Part shown: positions 41,415-53,189 of the stretch, in pieces
Layout: each line of letters opens with the position of its first letter
How positions within the stretch are numbered: the first letter of the stretch is position 1
Source: Pyrenophora tritici-repentis
Lineage: Eukaryota > Ascomycota > Dothideomycetes > Pleosporales > Pleosporaceae
Reading direction: 5' to 3'
Length of the DNA stretch: 64,000 bases
Assembly: GCF_003171515.1 (NCBI RefSeq)
Contig: NC_089395.1
Location: 434,001-498,000, forward strand
Notes under the pieces: generated by a model
Database searches by the model: none
Seen by the model: only the letters and a program-made list of their open reading frames with translations
What the model was told of the DNA's origin: nothing
Program-made: the position numbers and the translations under genes

Positions 41415-44400
41415 TTACGTCACCTCCGCAATGTTCTGACGCTCAATATAACTCTCCTGCTTCACGTCCCGGCCAACACGCCAGTAAGAATCGGTATAAT
41501 CAGCGCAGTTCATCTCACGCAGAAACTGCTCGTCGTGAGTAATGACCAGAAGCTGAAAGTTGGCCTGCTTCCTGCGCGTCTGGATGATCTGAGACAGGGA
41601 CTCCGCAAGACCCTTGATGTTCTGTTGATCCAGATTCGTCGTTGGCTCGTCGAGCGCGATAAGACCGCAGTTTGTGCCGAAACACTCTGCGAGAGCTAAT
41701 CGAATGACGATGGAAGCCAGGACCTTTTGACCAGCGGAGCATCGGCCTCGCATGTCCATCTCTGTGTCTTGTTTTATCATGACGACGCGGTAATTGTAGA
41801 CCCGGTTTCCCTTGCCGTCACCGTCGGATGCAATGCGGATCGTGTCTACGTCGGTACCTTGGTACGCATTGCGCCAGAGCTCGGCGAGGATGCGGTTGAT
41901 CTCTTCCATCTTGAGCGTATGATACTTCATGATGGCCTTGTCAAGTGCACCAGCATAGCGTCCCAGATCCTCAATGGCGGCTTTGGTGGTTTCCACCCTG
42001 ATATGTGCCTCGCGGTATTGTTGCGCAGAGTCTTTGTAGAGGTTACTGTACTCTTCCATAAGCTCGGTAAGCTGGTCGTCCTTGTTCTTCATGTCGCGTT
42101 CGACACCTGTCTTGTCAATGTTGAGCTGGCGGTACTTGAGGTCCCAGTGCTCGGCCTCTCGCTCGTAGTGTTCCTTGTCGCGCTCAGCCCCTTCTCCCTC
42201 AAGCTTTTCAATTTCAATCTGCAAAGTCTCGAGGGAGCGTTTCGCTTTTCGGTAGCGTAGATTTTCAGTTATCGTACGCCTGCTCATGTCGGTGTCGCGC
42301 ATAGTGTCCTCGAGCTTCTTAATCTTCCTCGTCAGATTTACCATGTCTGTCTCGATGCGTACAATTTCGCCTTGTAGATTCTCAATATCACGATGCGTGC
42401 GCTCGAGCTGCTGTGGGCCGCCACGACTAATGTAAGCATTAATCTCTTCGTTCGCCTTTTCAAGCTGGCGGAGACTTTCGGAGAGCTTGGAAGCTTCATC
42501 ATGGGTGCGATGGACGCGGTCATTGCCCCGGCGGTTGATATCGTCGTACTTGTACTGTGCCTGCTCAATCTCAGGGTTGATGTTGTCCATATCTTGATCC
42601 AAGCTGCGCATTGCTTCTCGCTGGTTGTTATTCTCCCTCTTGAATTCTTCAATCCGCTCAGCAAGGGCTCTCTTCTCTTTCAACTTGGATTGTGCGTTGT
42701 GCAGCTCTGCATTAATGTCACGCACACTCAACTCCAGGGACGTGATGAGGTTGCGTGCCTTGTCTCGGGCAGCGACAAGTTGGTCTAGCGTATTCCTGGC
42801 ACTGCGGCCGTCGTCGGAGACCTGCTGCAGGTCGGACTGGATTGCATCAATACCCCGTGATAGTCCAGCGGACTTTTGCTTTTGTGCAAGTTCCTTGATC
42901 TCAACTTCAAGCTCCTGAACCCGAGTGTAGTAGCCAACAATACTCTGCACTTCTTTTGACAAAGCTTCGACTTCTTGCTTCTCGGCCTCCAGGTCATGGA
43001 TAACGGCATCCTGTTCTTCGAGCTGCTTGTTGAGGGTATCGCGTTCCGATGCCAGGTTGGTGATGGTCTTCTGGATGTCAGGGAGTTCGTTTTGTCGTAG
43101 ACGAGTCGCCAACTCGTAGCTAGGTTTAGCATTTCGAGCGGCCTCCAGCTCGGCGAAAATCTCGTCGGCATTGTCGGCTTGCATGGTGTTTTTCGCCTTC
43201 GCGATGATGTCTTTCAACTTTTTAATGAAGCCCGCCGTCGTAAAGTCTTCATCTTCGTCATCGTGAAGACTCCTTGTGCAAAGCCGGCAGATGTTATGCT
43301 TCTCGGCGGATTCCAAACACTTGGTCATGTAGTCAATCTGTGCATCAAACTTTGCCTTGTCCGAGGAACTTGCTTCATATTCCTCCTCAAGTTGTTGCAG
43401 GGTTTCATCGAAATCCGAAACATCGTCTTTTTGGATAGCCTCTTTTACCTTGGTCTCGTACTTTTGCAGTTCTTTGCGCTTCTGTTTTGCTTGTGACTCT
43501 GAACTTGACAGTTGGAAGTTGACCTTGTCCAGCTTCGTCTGTGCAATGTCGCGGCGAGAAGCAGCTTCCTTGACTTTGCCGGCCTTCTCTGAGAGCACCT
43601 GCTGAAAGGTCGCCTCCAAGGTAGCGGGGTCCCATTCAGAATCAACAAGCTGGGAAAGACGCTTGCCGTGGACCTTCTTCATGGTTGCCAAGCTGTGCTG
43701 CTGCCTCCCTAACTCCTCTCGCTTGACATCAATGGAGGCAGATTCACGTGCTTGCTTTGATGCGTCGCCGAACTCAGCCGTCAGGCGCTCTTTTCGGTCT
43801 TCAAGTGTCTGTAAGTTTCTGGCAGCTTCCGATATACGTTCTTCGTAGCGTTCGGAAGCGGACGCAGCTGTTGCATCCTGCAGTTGCTTCTCTACATCCT
43901 GTTTCCTTTCCTGAAGGATGGCTTCGCTGCCTTCGTCCGCCTTGATTTGGTTCATGGTCCTCTGAAGTTCGGAGATGCGCTTGTCGTTAGTCATAATTTG
44001 ACTGCGCGCAGCCTCCTTGCTCTGGCTGAGTCCCGACTTGCGCGTGTTGAGCTTGTTGAGAACCCCCTGAGCATCACGCAGGTCCCGTTGCGTCTCTTCT
44101 CGAGCTCGTTCGAGGGCTCTGTTTTGATCACGCGACATCTTGCTCAGTATCTGCTGAAACTCGGGTACCTGTTTCTCTGTGATGTCATAGTCGAAACCTC
44201 GAATAGCGTGCCGCTTAGCGGCTTCCTTGATGGTGTTCTCACGCTGTTGCATTTGACGCTCATGCTGCTCCTTCTGCGCCTCGTATTTTCCAATCTCACT
44301 TTGTTTTGCCCCTAGAGCACCGCGATTCTGCTCCAAATGCTGTTTGAATTCATGATATTCCTCTTTCAGCTCCGCAACCTGTGTGGCATAGGTAGCAACG

Positions 44401-45335
44401 CGCTCTTCATACTGGTCCAGCATACTCTGAAGCTCCTCATCAGACTCGCCCAACTCTTTCATACTATCTTGGAGTTCGGCCACGTTCTGTTTGTTGATGT
44501 TGAGGGTCATGCGCTTGGCTTCTAGCTGCGCAACGATCTGTTCGAACCGTGCAGCATGATTGTAAGAGTCGCTAGCCTTTTGCTGAGCCTCGGTACACTT
44601 TGCGTCCAGGTCGGTGTACATGTCTCGGAGCTTCTCTATCTCGTCAAATAACTTGGCCTGTCGGTCCTCACTCTTCTTTGCTCGGGTCTTGTCCTCTTTG
44701 GCATTGGCCTCGATGATATTCAGCTGTCCTAGTTCGATGTTCCGGTCTTTTCTGATGCCTTTGATGTTCTCGATGGCTTTTGTGTACTTCATAGCCTCGA
44801 AGATCTCATCAAACTTCTTTTTGAGAGTGCTTGCATCGCTCAAAGGCCACAAACTATCTTCCTGGTGGCAAAAGATGACATTGTCTAGGATAGCTTTGGA
44901 TACACCAAGATACTGAGGGATGATCTGATCCAGTTCGGCAACGCGAGTGGAGATGGAGTGCTTCTCGCCGTCTTTGACCATAAGCAGCGAACCTTCTAGT
45001 GTCTTCTGGCTCTTAGTGTTCTTCTTGACGGTGACTTGGAGGTTGCGAGTGACGACCATGCGCACACCGGAAGTAGAGCGGAACGAGAGCTTGACCTGGG
45101 CAAGTAGCTCTTTTTCGTTGCGCAGTTTGGGGTCGTGGATGAAGGCACCACCGGTTTTGCTTTGCGTGGGCAGGTCGCCAGTGGTTGCATATTTGAGCGA
45201 TTCAATAATGGTCGTCTTTCCGGAGCCGTTCCAGCCGACAATGAGAGTGAGCGGTGCAGTAAACTGGATTGTCTCGCCTTTCTCGGGGCCAAAGGAACGG
45301 ACACCCTGGATCATCATACGGTCAATTTTCGACAT
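41415..45335 (-). CDS. RAD50: RAD50 DNA repair ATPase (MRN/MRX complex)
   Basis: A single exon on the minus strand, 1306 residues, which is the usual Rad50 length. The N-terminal ATPase half has Walker A GWNGSGKTT (residues 34-42) and the Q-loop segment NVIFCHQEDSLWPL. Two long coiled-coil arms flank the zinc hook C-x-x-C (ICRLCTRSL, about residues 681-684). The C-terminal half has the signature RCSAGQKVLASIVIRLALAE, Walker B LIALDEPTTNLD (about 1225-1236) and the switch histidine ITHDEQ. With Mre11 and Nbs1/Xrs2 it tethers and processes DNA double-strand breaks, signals to Tel1/ATM and maintains telomeres. It is divergent from wc-2 across 587 bp. No missing residues seen. Confidence 0.98.
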   Translation of the reverse strand: MSKIDRMMIQGVRSFGPEKGETIQFTAPLTLIVGWNGSGKTTIIESLKYATTGDLPTQSKTGGAFIHDPKLRNEKELLAQVKLSFRSTSGVRMVVTRNLQVTVKKNTKSQKTLEGSLLMVKDGEKHSISTRVAELDQIIPQYLGVSKAILDNVIFCHQEDSLWPLSDASTLKKKFDEIFEAMKYTKAIENIKGIRKDRNIELGQLNIIEANAKEDKTRAKKSEDRQAKLFDEIEKLRDMYTDLDAKCTEAQQKASDSYNHAARFEQIVAQLEAKRMTLNINKQNVAELQDSMKELGESDEELQSMLDQYEERVATYATQVAELKEEYHEFKQHLEQNRGALGAKQSEIGKYEAQKEQHERQMQQRENTIKEAAKRHAIRGFDYDITEKQVPEFQQILSKMSRDQNRALERAREETQRDLRDAQGVLNKLNTRKSGLSQSKEAARSQIMTNDKRISELQRTMNQIKADEGSEAILQERKQDVEKQLQDATAASASERYEERISEAARNLQTLEDRKERLTAEFGDASKQARESASIDVKREELGRQQHSLATMKKVHGKRLSQLVDSEWDPATLEATFQQVLSEKAGKVKEAASRRDIAQTKLDKVNFQLSSSESQAKQKRKELQKYETKVKEAIQKDDVSDFDETLQQLEEEYEASSSDKAKFDAQIDYMTKCLESAEKHNICRLCTRSLHDDEDEDFTTAGFIKKLKDIIAKAKNTMQADNADEIFAELEAARNAKPSYELATRLRQNELPDIQKTITNLASERDTLNKQLEEQDAVIHDLEAEKQEVEALSKEVQSIVGYYTRVQELEVEIKELAQKQKSAGLSRGIDAIQSDLQQVSDDGRSARNTLDQLVAARDKARNLITSLELSVRDINAELHNAQSKLKEKRALAERIEEFKRENNNQREAMRSLDQDMDNINPEIEQAQYKYDDINRRGNDRVHRTHDEASKLSESLRQLEKANEEINAYISRGGPQQLERTHRDIENLQGEIVRIETDMVNLTRKIKKLEDTMRDTDMSRRTITENLRYRKAKRSLETLQIEIEKLEGEGAERDKEHYEREAEHWDLKYRQLNIDKTGVERDMKNKDDQLTELMEEYSNLYKDSAQQYREAHIRVETTKAAIEDLGRYAGALDKAIMKYHTLKMEEINRILAELWRNAYQGTDVDTIRIASDGDGKGNRVYNYRVVMIKQDTEMDMRGRCSAGQKVLASIVIRLALAECFGTNCGLIALDEPTTNLDQQNIKGLAESLSQIIQTRRKQANFQLLVITHDEQFLREMNCADYTDSYWRVGRDVKQESYIERQNIAEVT

Positions 45336-45922
45336 GATGGCGGTTTGCAGTCAGCGTCGGCGCACTGCTGGCGCACCTGTGCACTCGTTTTACTTTGGTG
45401 CGGCCGGGACGTGGTTGTTTGTTAGGGTGGAGTGGGTGTTGCCTGGGAACAAGGACGCGTTGCATTAGCTACAAACGGAGCTAGCGTATGACCAGAAGTA
45501 GCGTAGCGTAGACGCGCCGTCACATGACATCACGTGTGCTGTAAATGCATCCTTTTGCTTGGGCAGTGAACAGGCACCACGCGCTGCAGTTGTACGCACC
45601 CGGCGCCACCATGATGGCAAATCAAGGATTTAGACAGGTCGTGTATGGCAGTGCTTTTTTCAGCGCCGGGGTGCCGTGCATGTGTGCAGGCTGGGCTGCG
45701 ACAGGCCTGGAAGCGCGCTATTAGGCCGCAAGCGTACCTGTCGCGCTGGTGGTGGGCGTGTGCCCGTCATCTAAGTTGTCATGCCAAAGGCCGGATGCAG
45801 ATGCATACAAATCCCATCTTCTCCGCTCAGCTCGGGAAAGTATCCCGTGCCTGTCGCTCCCTGCCTAATCGTACGACATTGCATGCAACGGCCGGCTGTC
45901 GTGCATCTGCGAAGCCAAAGCC
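45336..45922. promoter_or_regulatory. Bidirectional promoter of RAD50 and white collar-2
   Basis: 587 bp lie between the RAD50 start codon (minus) and the wc-2 start codon (plus). It includes a palindromic CACGTG E-box at 45533-45538 within a TGACATCACGTG context. It must contain both leaders and the shared or back-to-back promoters. Confidence 0.6.
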
Positions 45923-47456
45923 ATGGCGCAATACCAGAATGGCGGTGCTGAGGTACGAGCGAACCCCACATGATGACTAGGCGTGGTAATCCTAAGAGAA
46001 TGTCTCTTGTAGATGGGAGGGCTTAACCCTATGGCGGGCCTCCCCATGAATCCGGAGCCCTCGAGCATGCACGGTATGCCCATGGACGATGTGATGCAGC
46101 AAATGGACCTGGATCTGTCGTCGCTCGACGGAGCCGAGGGCACAAACGGCGGCTTCTCTTTCGCGGATCCACAGATGCAGAACGTACCACCCAACAGCAC
46201 CACGGGCAGCGAGATGCAACTGACGGGTGCAGGCGCAGGGCCGCTGCCCACGGGCTTTGGCGCTCCCAATATGAACCCTTCTGGCAGCACCCTGACCGAG
46301 TTTACCAAGCGGCGGAACTGGTCGCAGCGCGTGCTGGAAGAGCTGCGCGACCTCCTGCACATCCTGACGTCTGACGGGAGGGTGCTCTACGTATCGCCTT
46401 CGTGCAAGGTGCTGACGGGATGGGAGCCGTCAAACGTCATGGGCCGCTTCATTAATGAGTTCATCCACCCCGACGATATTGGCATCTTTGTCAAGGAATT
46501 TAACGAGTCGATTGCGTCGGGCAACCCGCTGCGCTTCTTCTACCGCTTCCGCAAGACGGACGACTCGTGGATCATCTTCGAGTCGCATGGCCACCCCCAT
46601 CTCAGCAGCGATACCAACTCGTTCGCCCCTCCCAACTCGATCAACTGTCGCGGCTTCTTCATGATGGCCCGCCCCTACCCGACCAAGAACGCCGCCCTCC
46701 TCGACTCCTTCCTCGAACACAAGATTGAGAACGAGCGGCTGATGAAGCGCATAGCCGAGCTTAAGCGCGAGGAGCAGGATGAACAGGACGACTGGAACAA
46801 GAAGACGGAGGAAGTGGGCACATCTATGACTCCCTCAGAGTCACATGTAACGCAGAACATGAGCCAGGCGGATGCCGTTTCCTATGCGCAGATGCCCCCA
46901 CCTGCGAAGCCCGTCATATCCAATACCGCCCTCACACGCCAAAATCTCGACGAAGCCCTCGCCGCAAGCAAGCCCGACAGTATCAATGACAAAATGGCTC
47001 GATACGAGGGCGCTAACCATCTCGAGACAATTGAAATGTTGACAGGTCTCCGCTATCGAGACGGTGAGCGATCACAAGGTATCAGTACAGGTGATGCGAG
47101 TCCCAATCTCATACGCGGCGACGCAGGCATTCAGATATCCATGGACCGCGACGGCAGGAATTCCTCCGACAAGAAGAAGAAGCTCAAAATCGCCGATGAA
47201 TACGTATGTACCGACTGCGGTACCTTGGATTCGCCAGAATGGCGTAAAGGCCCGAATGGGCCCAAGACGCTATGTAATGCATGCGGATGTGGGTCTATCA
47301 ATTTCCAACCGTCACCCGACCTGCTAACAAATAACAGTGCGCTGGGCGAAGAAGGAAAAGAAGAAGCAGCAAGGCCCATCCCCCAGTATGCTCAGCGGAA
47401 GCAGTATGATGCACACGCCACCAATGCCCATGCAAAACAGCACCGGCAGCAGCTGA
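45923..47456 (+). CDS. wc-2: White collar-2 blue-light regulator (PAS domain, GATA zinc finger)
   Basis: Three exons (45923-45952, 46013-47288, 47338-47456) with introns of 60 and 49 bp; 474 residues. The last intron (GTGGGT...CTGCTAACA...AACAG) splits the finger loop between CNACG and [10 protein letters not shown]. If it is ignored, the frame runs on wrongly past the true TGA at 47454. A Met/Pro-rich N-terminus precedes a single PAS domain ([20 protein letters not shown], about 115-225). A basic coiled helix ([19 protein letters not shown]) and a GATA finger ([21 protein letters not shown]-x2-C-x18-C-x2-C, about 408-432) follow. WC-2 pairs with the photoreceptor WC-1 to form the nuclear white collar complex, which binds light-responsive promoters and drives blue-light and clock gene expression. 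Identity confident. Confidence 0.96.
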
Positions 47457-47956
47457 GAAAGCGCCTCGACGACTGCCTGCTCCCTCTCTACGCAACTACC
47501 CCTTCCAGTTCACCAAAAGAATTTAGCGATTTAATCCGGCTTTCTACCTGGCGTCTTAGTGCGAATCATTACTTTTTATCATCGATATTCTTATCTGGCA
47601 TGAGAGGGCAATCAGGTTGGTCGGGCATTATAAAGGCGTCTTCTATTTCATGGCTCCGTCTGACTCTCTCCATGTCTCACCGCGATACATTTGCTGGGCC
47701 GATGATTCTTGTGATGATTGAAAATATGGTTCCTGGGGACCTTGGATACACCCGGGCTGAGCACTTGATACCATCATTCTTGTACTGCTGTATTGCAGAT
47801 AGTGACAACACAAGATCTCTACTTTTTGGAAGCCTTGTTTGGGTGCTATGCAATATCATCTCGCCCCGGTCTTCAGATTCTGAGTGGTATCGTTGCTTGT
47901 ATTTTGTTTTTTAGTCGTTGATTTTCGTACATTCATTTTGCAGAGCGACAACATTT
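47457..47956. other. Convergent 3' flanks of wc-2 and receptor gene
   Basis: A 500-bp gap between two stop codons on opposite strands. It probably holds 3' untranslated regions. No gene seen. Confidence 0.5.
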
Positions 47957-49167
47957 CTAAATCCAGCCCTCGGGCTTCTCTTTCCTTACCACATTATATA
48001 CATGCGCAGGCATCTGCAACGTGCCCGTGATGTTCACGGCCCCATCACCAGCAAAAATATCCTCACAGTCTCTCCGCTCTACACCACTTCCATATCTGTA
48101 CATCTGCAGCCTCTCGATCGAATCAGACCTGTGATGGATAAGCAAATCATGTGGCTCAAAGACACCAGCTCTCGGCCTTGGCGTGGGTTTTGCTGCCAAG
48201 TTTCCCCAAGTTTCGCTATAGACGCTCGAATCAGACGTCAACCTAATCTGGTGGCGACGGAGTATACGTGGGATAGATGGACAACAGCCAACAATGATGA
48301 CACTTCCCAGCTCGACCATACTATGCACATGTTAGCTCGGACGTGGAGGATGTTGGGAGGTAGGAGCGTTGCATACCATAACATGGCTGTCTGCGCAAGG
48401 TACCACGTAGTATCATAAGCCTGCAACACCAAGACCCTATAATGCAGTCCGATACACGCTGTGCCTACCGCCACGGCCCCCACCGCAAAAACAGCAAACA
48501 CCTCCATCTTCTTTTTGACATCCATCTGCAGCTGCCAGATAGCCCAAGCGGGAACCACAAAAGCCTCGATATCAGAAACCAAATTCACTGCCCCAATGGC
48601 AATGATGGAGGACTGCCAGTCAATGCAGTGGCCCGGCAGCTCTGGATTAAGCCGTTTAGCAAGCGGCCAGCAGTTGAAGACATAAATGAACAACAACGCC
48701 GTATAGGCCACCGCATTCGCCACCAGCGAAACCATAATGACCCAATACACGGCACCGTGCTGCTTGGTCGTAAATATCTTCTTAACCTGCAAAAACACCG
48801 TCGCCTTGGCAAATCCGCCAGAGATGGCATAACACACAAAGATATTCGTGTACCGATAACTCCCCTGAGTCACCGTGGCGACGCTCATGTCCCACATATG
48901 GCGGGCCATCATGCCCGTCCCGCTGTTGTATATCGTAAGACCTGTTTCTGCGATGAACGCCAACCAGGCGAGGTAGAGAAACACATCTTCGGGGTAGATG
49001 CGTCGAACCCAGATGTTTGTGTAGACGCGTGCGAGGACAAAGGCGAGGGTGAAGATGTGGATGATTATGGCGGTGGCGATTGTGGCGGCGAGGAGGGTTT
49101 GTGGCTTGGTGAAGTTTGGTTGCACGCCTGGGGGTGGCGCGCCCGCTGGCAGGGTGGTCAAGTCCAT
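47957..49167 (-). CDS. Rhodopsin-like/Pth11-type seven-helix membrane protein 1
   Basis: Two exons on the minus strand: 49167-48377 and 48320-47957, with a 56-bp intron (GTATGC...GAGCTAACAT...CATAG); 384 residues. An extracellular N-terminus leads to seven hydrophobic segments, among them LLAATIATAIIIHIFTLAFV, AVYWVIMVSLVANAVAYTAL and VFAVFAVGAVAVGTACIGLH. Motifs of the fungal rhodopsin/Pth11-like family are PEDVFLYLAW (the D-D/E-x-x-x motif after helix 1), FAKATVFL in helix 3 and LNPELPGHCID before helix 5. The last helix (VELGSVIIVGCCPSI) and the cytoplasmic tail are on exon 2. If splicing is missed the last helix is replaced by an unrelated tail. Ligand and signalling partner unknown; some members act in surface sensing by plant pathogens. 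A CTT microsatellite lies just upstream. Confidence 0.88.
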
Positions 49168-51488
49168 GCCGTCTGTGCTTTTTTGGGTCGTACGGTGCGT
49201 GGTAACCGGTGTGGAGGTTAAGACATGGCAGATAAGACGGTTTTGAGGACCTGCTTCCTTCTTCTTCTTCTTCTTCTTCTTTCTCTTCTTGCAGGAAAAT
49301 GGACTGGATGGAAATAGACTACGGCGCCAGGCCCGCGGATGCGACGTAACAATGGAGAAGGGGTGTATCTGTAAGGGATGGGGGATGCGATCGCCAAGCT
49401 TTCAATACAAAGGGTGGTTGGTGAGAGGAGAGCAAGTGCAGTTTATAGAAACTTGTACATTGGATGCCCACAACTCGTGGGAGCTGACAGATTACGCATG
49501 TCCCATTGGATTCAAACATCCAGCTGTCTTAGAGCAAACTGAAATGAAGACATCACGATGCTCATTTGGTTTAGTATGTTTCGGGGGCACGTGTAGTTTA
49601 CTTGTAACTTTTGAAGTTTGCAACTTTTGGTCTTTGACTCGTGGACGCTTGGATGTTTACACTAACGCAACCATTACAGATGTGAACCTCAGTCACCCGC
49701 ATCCTTTCGATTAATGGTTATATCACCAGCAAATATAGGCCACGGATAATGGCGGTTATAGTCTGAACCCTTACGTTTACTGTGCCGTTTGGGAGTTTGT
49801 CCATAGTTCGAGGATCGCGTGGCTGTGTCGCTAGTGGTTTGGTTTGACGGGAGCTTGCTAAGGGGTATCCTTTTAGTCAACGCTACAACCGGGCTTACAG
49901 AGTCACGCAAGATGTGATCCGCGATTCCTGAGTGGCCAAATGCTTGGGTATGCCGGAGCTGTCACACCTTCTTTCTTGCGTTCTGGACCCCAACTGAGTT
50001 CAAGTTACAGTGGGGATGTCATAGCTGCGGTGAGAGATTTCTGGACATCCAAGGGCGCTGCAGTGCTTTTCCAAAGATTCTGTGAACAACTTGCGTCTAG
50101 GATGCGCTGACATGTACGTGACATACGACTGCAACGGGCGAAAAGTGTGGTGGAGGTGAGATCGGCGGACCTCGGAGCACAGACGAGATGGATGACCCAG
50201 CTGGGCAAACCGAACGCGACTTCCTCCTATCTACTCTCGTGTCATCTCAACGCTCGCTTATTACTCCAACACGGGGACTTATCATGCCAGCACAGCCTCA
50301 GCCGACGTTGCCTTAGTATCCTGTCAAAAAATCGCGAATGTTCCGATATCCAAACCTATACGGGCCTCAACAATTCCGACATGCAGTCGCTTTCGAAACC
50401 GAGTACACGACAGGCGATTGATTGGATATGTCGGAGAGATGTGAGGTTGTACCACATGGCCCCGAGATTCATCCCGGTACAGCAACCGAGTATGACATGC
50501 ATAGGTAAGGCACCCAATGGTTGCCGTAGTCGCTAGGCGTCCATTGCACATCGGGACCGTATGGGCTAGGGACGTCATTAGCGTTCTTACCCCCTGGCTT
50601 AAGATATATGAGAAATGTAGTTAAGTAAGTCGTCTCCCGAAGCCGAGATGTGGCGAGCCGACATTTTTGCTCCGATCAATTGGCCGAACCACGGATTCTT
50701 CAAGGACGAGTGTAATCATCTTTTCATTGGCCTCTCCATCAGAATTTGAGGAAGGATACATCTTTGGGGTCGATTACGAGCATGTGCCCCAAGGTTGTGG
50801 GTTGGCGAGGCGTAAAATCTCCATATTTGCCTAACTAACACCACGCGGCTTAGTATTCAAGGAACTTCCCGGACGACGTACGAATAACAAAAACGTCGTC
50901 ACCTCTAGTTAGTGTGCGAGCGTTATGCTCGTACCTCTGTATGATCATGTACGAGTGAGCCAATCATACTTAGTGCACACCGCCTCGTATGTTAGTCAAA
51001 GCCACACCCTGTACGACTACCTGAACAGCCTCATCGAGTTTCAACTCCTTGGCATTCGCATCTACGATACGCGTAGTTCATATCTTTCTGCAATATCGAG
51101 AACGTTGATCAGTCTTCACACGCTATTGATACAGCAGTCATCAGCCAAACGCACGTATCGATCCTCAATAAGCACAGTTGAGACATGGAAATCCTTTCCT
51201 TCAGATCAACATAACATCACTAGCTCCACGGGGCGTAAGGCACCTTGAGGCCCAAATAAGCGGCGCAGATCAACCCCAGAATCGACGTCAGGCCAGGCGA
51301 ATAGAGGTACGCGGTGCGAATGGGTAGTCTTGCTGCCTATCAATTTAGAATTAGAGTATACAGAATAGCGCATGTGGCGCTAAGCTTTACTGCTAAGATG
51401 AGAGCTATAAGCATCGCCGGAGTCGCTCCTGAAATCCAAACAGCATTATACCCTGACCATTTTTCAAAGTTATTCGAAGCAATCCAAC
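49168..51488. other. 2.3-kb intergenic region
   Basis: The promoter of the receptor gene, with a CTT microsatellite (49256-49290) about 90 bp before its start, and the upstream region of the hydrolase gene. Several frames of 60-140 codons have no domain, signal or splice support. Confidence 0.4.
49256..49290. repeat. CTT/GAA microsatellite in receptor gene leader
   Basis: About nine CTT units on the plus strand (GAA on the transcribed sense of the receptor gene), slightly interrupted at the end. Probably in the promoter or 5' leader of the gene starting at 49167. Confidence 0.75.
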
Positions 51489-53189
51489 ATGATTATATCC
51501 ATTGTATCTATTATTTCCCTGCTAGTCCCTACGACTCTCTCCATATGTCCACCACCTGGCTCTATACTTCCGCCACCGATACTTGCTCCAAACACATCAG
51601 AATTCAACATACCGGAGTCGCTTTTCAGCAACTTGACTTACCTGGGAGAGACTTCTTTTGCAATCCAGGCGGCTATCGGTAACACCACCATCTTCCAATA
51701 TGAACACTCTGCCCCAGGGCGCCAAGTCAACCAGTCTCTTTTCGAGACCAGGATTCGTATTGCTAGTGCAACTAAACTCATCACTGCACTCGCAATTGAG
51801 CTCAGCAGGGACGAGATCAGTCTCGAAGACCCAATTACCAAATTTATCCCTGGTTTAAAGGAGGAGTTATACGGTGATGTTACCATCAAAGCATTAGCGG
51901 ACCATACATCCGGACTAGGCCGCTTCGTATGTATTTACCCAAAATCATGTCTACTCAACATGTAAACTAACCATTTTGAACAGGGCTACACGGGAGACGT
52001 TGCATACAGCAAAGGCGCAACCGCCCTAGGTCTACCAAACATCACCAACACCCTCCCAGGCTGTGACCCCATCCCCGGCGGCCGCACCTGTACCCCACAA
52101 GAACTCCTCGCCGAATTCAACAACCCCGCCTACGCGCCACACTCGCCCAACGCACGCGCCCTATACAGTAACATTGGCTACATCCTCCTCGGTCTCGCCC
52201 TAGAAGCAGCGCACAACCAGCCCTATGAAACCATCATCCAAAAGCTCATCCTTGACCCCGTTGGCATGGAGAAATCAACCTTTGCCTCACCCACCACAGA
52301 CGACGGAACAGCACTTCTACCCCGACGACCAGAAGATAAACCTTGGTTCGTCGCTGATTTTGGGAACTTGAACCCGTCTGGTGGTCTATGGTCTACACCG
52401 CGCGAAATGCTCCTCTTGCTGCACGCCCTGCAGAATAACCTCCTCCTCAGCGCTGCCGAACTGAGAGCTTGGATGCAACCCACGACATTTCTAGGCCGAA
52501 CAAGCCAAGCCGTGGGTATCGCGTGGGAAATCTTTCGCATCACAGACCTGCCTCTTGCGTTCCCGCGCGCTGTAGATGTCTACACTAAGCTAGGTGGTGT
52601 GCCGGGTTACGGGTCTTATCTCGTATTGATACCTGAGTTTGATATTGCGATTACGATTAATGCGGCTGGCGGGGCGGGGGCTGCGACGTCGTTTATTTGT
52701 GTGGATTTGCTGGATAGGATTGTTAAGGCTGTGGTTCCTTGGGCTGATGTGTTGGCGAGGGAGCAGGCGGAGGTAAAGTATGCTGGGGCGTACAAGATGG
52801 GTGGTACATCTGGGTCCAACGACTCTGTCGTCATTTCTGGTACTGATGGACCTGGTCTGGCTATCGACGCTATGACTATCAATAATGTGGCTGTTCTTCC
52901 AGCTCTTGCGGCGAGCCAGGGGATTCCGGTGGAGAACTTTAGCGCGAGGTTGTATCCTACGGATCCGGATTCGCTGGGTACGGATCGGAAGAGTTGGAGG
53001 ATGCTACTTGATCAGAAGGTACCGGCAGAGAAGCTGTTCGGGGATATGGAGTGCATGGCCTGGAATTTGGGTGATCCACTGAGGTACGTGGGTGGGCCGC
53101 TTGATACGTTTGTTTTTCACATGGAGGGTGACAAGGTGGCTAGTGTGGAGTTGCTCGGTTGGAGGGTGAACTTGATCAAGGTGGATTGA
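51489..53189 (+). CDS. Secreted serine hydrolase, class C beta-lactamase/penicillin-binding-protein fold
   Basis: Two exons (51489-51926, 51984-53189) with a 57-bp intron; 547 residues. A signal peptide (MIISIVSIISLLVPTTLS) is present. The catalytic S-x-x-K is in IRIASATKLITALA (Ser about 91), and the Y-x-N is in ALYSNIGYILLGLALE (Tyr about 205). The third-motif region is KLGGVPGYGS (about 347), where H/K-x-G is reduced to GVPGYG, so the third motif is atypical. Other family segments are LLADHTSGL-like KALADHTSGLGRF and ILDPVGMEKSTF. Fungal members of this fold include esterases, D-aminopeptidases and lactam-hydrolysing enzymes; some sit in secondary-metabolite clusters. The substrate is not predictable. 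The C-terminal domain of about 140 residues after residue 405 is a variable beta-rich addition. Confidence 0.88.

Noticed and set aside
47289..47914. Continuation of the white collar-2 frame for about 200 codons beyond the zinc finger
   Set aside because: It only exists if a clear intron (GTGGGT, CTGCTAAC, ACAG) is ignored; splicing restores [10 protein letters not shown] of the GATA finger and a nearby stop at 47454.
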